NCBI RefSeq assembly: GCF_000413475.1
Contig: NZ_ATFK01000001.1
Span: forward strand, 372,001-436,000
Source of the DNA: Streptococcus intermedius SK54 = ATCC 27335
Lineage (GTDB): Bacteria > Bacillota > Bacilli > Lactobacillales > Streptococcaceae
DNA length: 64,000 nt
Direction: 5' to 3'
This document shows, one piece after another, positions 60,770 through 64,000 of the stretch. Position 1 is the first letter of the stretch. Every line of letters starts with the position of its first letter. A model generated the notes under the pieces. That model had not been told where the DNA came from. It saw only the letters and a program-made list of their open reading frames with translations, and searched no databases. A program made the position numbers and the translations under genes.

Positions 60770-61212
60770 GAAAAAGATTACTACTAATAGGTCCATCTGA
60801 TGAAGAAAATAGAGAGCTCCTATATTTTTTAGAAAATAAAACGAGCTTACGCATTAGACCATCCATTATGTATTATGACAAAACGATTTTGTTCCCCAGT
60901 ACCTATTTGCGAAGCCCATGGATGAAAAAATATCTGATAGCAATGCAGCAAAATGCTTATTTGGTTTTGATGCTTGCCTCTTGTAAAAGTAAGAGAGGGA
61001 TTTATTCCCCAAACTTTGCTAAGGCCTTTCGAGCTCCGACCATCGGAGTGATACTGTATGATGAAACTCAATCGAAAGAAAGAGTATCTGACTGTAAAAT
61101 GGAGTTAGTCAATGCTGGTGTGGACGAAACAGTTGAATTGAATTTAAAAAATTCAGTAGAGTGTGATCGTTTTTTACAAAAAATAAAATTAGATAAAGAA
61201 GGTAGTTCATGA
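60766..61212 (+). CDS. EutP/PduV-like protein without a P-loop
   Basis: This 148-residue protein resembles EutP/PduV, small GTPase-like proteins of microcompartment operons, in length, position after a EutS-type gene and layout (RKRLLLIGPSDEENRELLYF; TYLRSPWMKKYLIAMQQNAY; APTIGVILYDET). The Walker A site expected at the N-terminus (GxxxxGKT) reads GPSDEENR, so nucleotide binding is unlikely. NKxD is not clear either, with YDETQS in its place. The assignment rests on layout and context, so another origin is possible. It overlaps both neighbours by ATGA. Confidence 0.65.
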   Translation: MRKRLLLIGPSDEENRELLYFLENKTSLRIRPSIMYYDKTILFPSTYLRSPWMKKYLIAMQQNAYLVLMLASCKSKRGIYSPNFAKAFRAPTIGVILYDETQSKERVSDCKMELVNAGVDETVELNLKNSVECDRFLQKIKLDKEGSS

Positions 61213-62351
61213 GAATACAAGAGTTCAATGTAGGGCCGCGATTTATTTTTGGTGAGGACGCAATCAGTGAGCTCTCTAATCTAGATATTAAAAAAGCTTA
61301 TATTATATGTGATCCGTATATGGAACAGAGTGGGATGGTTTATCATGTATTAGATCAGCTGGATCAAAATGCTGTTGAAACCAAGATTTTTTCTGGCGTT
61401 GTTCCAAACCCAACTGTTGAAAGTATTTCAAAAAGTATTTCTGAAATTAGATCATTTAAACCAGATACGATTATTGCTTTGGGAGGTGGTTCGGCCTTAG
61501 ATTCTTCTAAAGCTATCATTTTAACCTATACAAGCTTAGAAAAGGTTGCCAAACCAACTTTAATAGCGATTCCGACAACAAGCGGTTCAGGAAGTGAAAT
61601 TACTTCTTTTGCAGTGATTTCTGATTTGTTGACAGAGGAAAAATATGCTCTGGTAGATGACTCTTTGGTTCCTGATATTGCTATTTTGGATACGACTTTT
61701 ACAATGAGTGTACCTTCAGGAGTTACAGCAGATGCTGGTATGGACGTCTTAACTCATTGTTTGGAAGCTTATGTAGCTGACGGGGCAAGTGATTTTTCAG
61801 ATGCCTGTGCTGAGAAAGCTATAGTGTTAGCTTGGGAAAATTTACCCCTTACTTTTAGAGATGGAAACAACAAAGTGGCTCGGGAAAAGATGCACAATGC
61901 TTCTTCTTTAGCAGGAATCTCGTTCAATAATGCTGGATTAGGAATCTGCCATAGTTTATCGCACGCAATTGGAGCATTCTTCCATAGTCCTCATGGGAGA
62001 ATCAATACGGTATTGTTACCGCATGTTATAGCGTTTAATTCTTCTTTATCCAATCTCACTGTAACGCCAACAAGTTCTCGATATGCAAAACTTGCAGCTA
62101 TGTTACAGTTTGACTTTCGAAATGAAAAAGAAGGTGTAGAAAAGTTAATTGCAGGAATTAAACAATTATCCACTCAGTTTGGAATTCGTGGCACTCTTGA
62201 TGACTTGGGAATTGATAAAGCAGACTTTATCACACATATTCCAGAAATGGCTGAGCGAGCTTTGGCAGATGCTTGTACACCAGCAAATCCACGAAAAGTA
62301 ACAAAAAGCGATTTAGAATCAATTTACTATTTGTTAGCAAGAAGTGTATAG
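61209..62351 (+). CDS. Iron-containing alcohol dehydrogenase
   Basis: This 380-residue group III (iron-type) alcohol dehydrogenase should reduce acetaldehyde from choline cleavage to ethanol, regenerating NAD+ inside the shell. NAD-binding motif GGGSALDSSKAI, IPTTSGSGSEIT, and metal ligands in MDVLTHCLEAYV, GICHSLSHAIGAFFHSPHG are visible. It overlaps the EutP-like gene by ATGA. A 68-base gap with a small GAAAGC/GCTTTC hairpin follows. Confidence 0.95.
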   Translation: MRIQEFNVGPRFIFGEDAISELSNLDIKKAYIICDPYMEQSGMVYHVLDQLDQNAVETKIFSGVVPNPTVESISKSISEIRSFKPDTIIALGGGSALDSSKAIILTYTSLEKVAKPTLIAIPTTSGSGSEITSFAVISDLLTEEKYALVDDSLVPDIAILDTTFTMSVPSGVTADAGMDVLTHCLEAYVADGASDFSDACAEKAIVLAWENLPLTFRDGNNKVAREKMHNASSLAGISFNNAGLGICHSLSHAIGAFFHSPHGRINTVLLPHVIAFNSSLSNLTVTPTSSRYAKLAAMLQFDFRNEKEGVEKLIAGIKQLSTQFGIRGTLDDLGIDKADFITHIPEMAERALADACTPANPRKVTKSDLESIYYLLARSV

Positions 62352-62419
62352 AATAAGAAAGCAACTCCGCTTTCAGTGTTATTTGTATCAAAATTGAAAT
62401 TCGATTGGAAGAAAATGTT

Positions 62420-63043
62420 ATGAAGTATTTAACTGAAAATGATTTAAGAATAGCATATCGTGATATTCCCTTCGAAGTTTTCACAATTCGTAGTAACGAA
62501 AAACTAACGCCAGGAGCACGGACATTTTTATCGGATAGAAAAATTAAAATTATTGATGATAATGATGGTAAAGCAAGGAGTCAAGTAAATCATTATAGTG
62601 GTAGAGGCCAACCACAAGCTTCTTCAGTATCATTTGTTCCAAATGATTTTGAATTACTTGCTGTTCGTTGCGATATGTTATCAGCAGCACAAATGTTGTG
62701 TGGACTAGATATAGCGATAGCAGAAGAGTTAAAATTGCTAGAGCGTTATCTGTCAACTCCATCTGGAACAGTTGATATAACCTCTTCTACGTTTTTCCAA
62801 AACCTAAAAGAGGTTGATCAGGCAGGCTTAGTAGAACAGTTGTCTAATGTAGGATTATTTATCAATACTCAGAAAGGTGAAATCTTACTGAAACTGTACC
62901 CTATTTATTTCAGTTTATTAGCTTATACTGAAAAAAGCAGGGATTCAGATGATATACGATTTGTTACAACTTTATCACGATTAGGAAATATAATTTCTTA
63001 TTACCTTGGGAAGGAGGAGAGAGAAACGAATGAGCCACAATAA
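62420..63043 (+). CDS. EutT-like protein lacking the Cys metal motif
   Basis: This 207-residue protein begins MKYLTENDLRIAYRDIPFEV and continues with LTPGARTFLSDRKIKIID, which resembles the N-terminus of EutT-type cobalamin adenosyltransferases. The remainder is helical (ELLAVRCDMLSAAQMLCGLD), with an Arg and Asp as in the family. The HX11CCX2C metal motif of EutT is absent. Choline cleavage needs no B12, so the ancestral activity would have no substrate here. Its ATG follows GGAAGAAAA. It overlaps the EutJ-like gene by 14 bases. Confidence 0.6.
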   Translation: MKYLTENDLRIAYRDIPFEVFTIRSNEKLTPGARTFLSDRKIKIIDDNDGKARSQVNHYSGRGQPQASSVSFVPNDFELLAVRCDMLSAAQMLCGLDIAIAEELKLLERYLSTPSGTVDITSSTFFQNLKEVDQAGLVEQLSNVGLFINTQKGEILLKLYPIYFSLLAYTEKSRDSDDIRFVTTLSRLGNIISYYLGKEERETNEPQ

Positions 63044-63872
63044 CTTATCTAAATCTTGTGATCACTATGTAGCGGATTTCGAATTGGTCGAGAAACAGCC
63101 AATTACCGATGGGAAAGGGCCCTACTTTACTGGAGTAGACTTGGGAACTGCCTATATCGTATTGGTCGTTACGGATGAAAATAAGAAGATTGTTGCTGGA
63201 ACTCATCGTTCTGCATCAGTTGTTCGTGACGGTATGGTAGTCGATTATATTGGCGCTGTTCAGATTGTTCGAGAACTGAAAGAAGATCTAGAAAAAAAAT
63301 TAGATACAGAATTAGTCTATGCCTCGGCTGCGATTCCTCCTGAAACAGATTTGTTAGATGGCGGTGTCATTAAAAATGTTATTCAGAGTGCAGGGTTTGA
63401 ATTGACTGCTATTTTGGATGAACCCACGGCAGCCAATACAATTATTGGAATGAAAGATGGAGTAATTGTTGACATTGGAGGAGGCACAACAGGGATTTCA
63501 GTTGTAAAAAATGGTGAAGTCATTAAATGTGTAGATAAACCAACAGGAGGTACTCACTTTACGTTGGTTGTATCTGGTGCTTATCACATGCCTTATGAAG
63601 AGGCGGATCGATACAAACGGAATCCTGCAAATCATAAAGAACTATTAACTATCTTAAAACCTGTCGTCGAAAAAATTGCATCTATCATTAGTAAAAACAT
63701 CAAAGGGTTGGATGTCGACACTATCTTTTTAGTCGGTGGTACCAGTTGTTTGACTGGTATCGAGCAGATTATTGAAAAAGAAACTCAGATTAAGACAATC
63801 AAACCGCAAAATCCTATGTTTGTTACTCCGATTGGTATTGCAATGAATTGTACTGATGAGATTATTTATTAA
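63030..63872 (+). CDS. eutJ: EutJ-like actin-fold ATPase
   Basis: This 280-residue protein is of the EutJ family, an actin/Hsp70-fold ATPase found in ethanolamine and related microcompartment operons and thought to act as a chaperone. Phosphate motifs are FTGVDLGTAYIVLVV and VIVDIGGGTTGISVV, and the adenosine motif is IFLVGGTSCLTGIEQ. AAGGAGGAG precedes ATG 63030; a TTG at 63006 is in frame inside the previous gene and is rejected. Confidence 0.92.
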   Translation: MSHNNLSKSCDHYVADFELVEKQPITDGKGPYFTGVDLGTAYIVLVVTDENKKIVAGTHRSASVVRDGMVVDYIGAVQIVRELKEDLEKKLDTELVYASAAIPPETDLLDGGVIKNVIQSAGFELTAILDEPTAANTIIGMKDGVIVDIGGGTTGISVVKNGEVIKCVDKPTGGTHFTLVVSGAYHMPYEEADRYKRNPANHKELLTILKPVVEKIASIISKNIKGLDVDTIFLVGGTSCLTGIEQIIEKETQIKTIKPQNPMFVTPIGIAMNCTDEIIY

Positions 63873-63889
63873 CATAGAAGGAGAGTCGT

Positions 63890-64000
63890 ATGTTAGTTGC
63901 AGAATTAGTGGATACAATCTGGGCTACTAGGAAATCAGAAGCACTCAATGGAGTAAAATTTTTATTGGCAGAAGTGAAAGGTGGACGAAGATCTGGCGAA
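63890..64000 (+). CDS. EutN/CcmL-type microcompartment vertex protein, 5' part
   Basis: The first 37 codons of a gene that runs off the window. They read MLVAELVDTIWATRKSEALN and then GVKFLLAEVKGGRRSGE, the N-terminal strand pattern of pentameric vertex proteins that close the corners of the shell. GAAGGAGAG precedes the ATG. The locus clearly continues to the right. Confidence 0.9.
   Translation, partial: MLVAELVDTIWATRKSEALNGVKFLLAEVKGGRRSGE

Overview
The window is a low-G+C Streptococcus chromosome segment. Protein content and gene order (nrdE-nrdH divergent from ptsH-ptsI, uvrC-nitroreductase-pepV, ftsW-ppc, rpiA-punA-deoD, the aro block ending in a LytR-type gene) match viridans/pneumococcal relatives. 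A choline trimethylamine-lyase microcompartment locus at the right end suggests the anginosus group, but this is inference from gene content, not a species identification.

Layout. 1-4001: 5' part of nrdE and nrdH on the minus strand, divergent from ptsH-ptsI. 4331-9636: uvrC with an apparently leaderless start, a nitroreductase, pepV, a decayed NAD(P)-binding gene and a uracil-DNA glycosylase-like gene. 9669-12436: a MarR regulator with a dyad at its promoter, then a two-gene choline/glycine-betaine-type ABC importer. 12444-16207: IS30 and ISL3 relics around a secreted Tyr/Asn/Trp-rich CAP-domain protein and a GH25 muramidase-like protein. 16463-24355: ftsW, ppc, an ECF-type sigma/anti-sigma pair, tuf, tpiA. 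24422-28177: a large secreted lysozyme with seven Bsp-like repeats and a C-terminal C39-like peptidase fold. 28343-29753: a foreign-looking CPBP protease gene, an AraC fragment and an internally deleted ISL3 element. 29782-34882: mnmE, rpiA, a deoB relic, punA, deoD and an unrecognised protein with an RX4H motif. 34944-37118: an LtaS-type membrane sulfatase. 37320-50809: an rRNA methyltransferase (also apparently leaderless), then aroDEBC, a TauE/DUF1634 pair, tyrA, a YlbF-like gene, aroA-aroK-pheA, an LCP protein and an RlmD-type methyltransferase. 50941-51490: relics of a lantibiotic-immunity-type ABC transporter and IS ends.

51691-64000 is the accessory highlight. A MerR regulator faces a co-directional run of 14 genes forming a choline-degrading bacterial microcompartment; the locus runs off the window. 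It contains three hexameric shell proteins, a EutS/PduU-type shell protein and the start of a EutN/CcmL vertex protein. Enzymes are a choline trimethylamine-lyase (CutC) with all active-site residues, its radical-SAM activase (CutD) and an iron alcohol dehydrogenase. Accessory genes are a DMT transporter, a EutJ-like ATPase, and three proteins that look like family members stripped of their catalytic motif: an aldehyde dehydrogenase with Pro at the Cys position, a EutP/PduV-like protein without a P-loop, and a EutT-like protein without its Cys motif. The promoter in front of the operon has the 19-bp spacer and central dyad of a MerR-activated promoter. A 15-bp hairpin separates cutC from cutD. 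The choline-type importer at 10188-12436 could feed this pathway, which is an inference.
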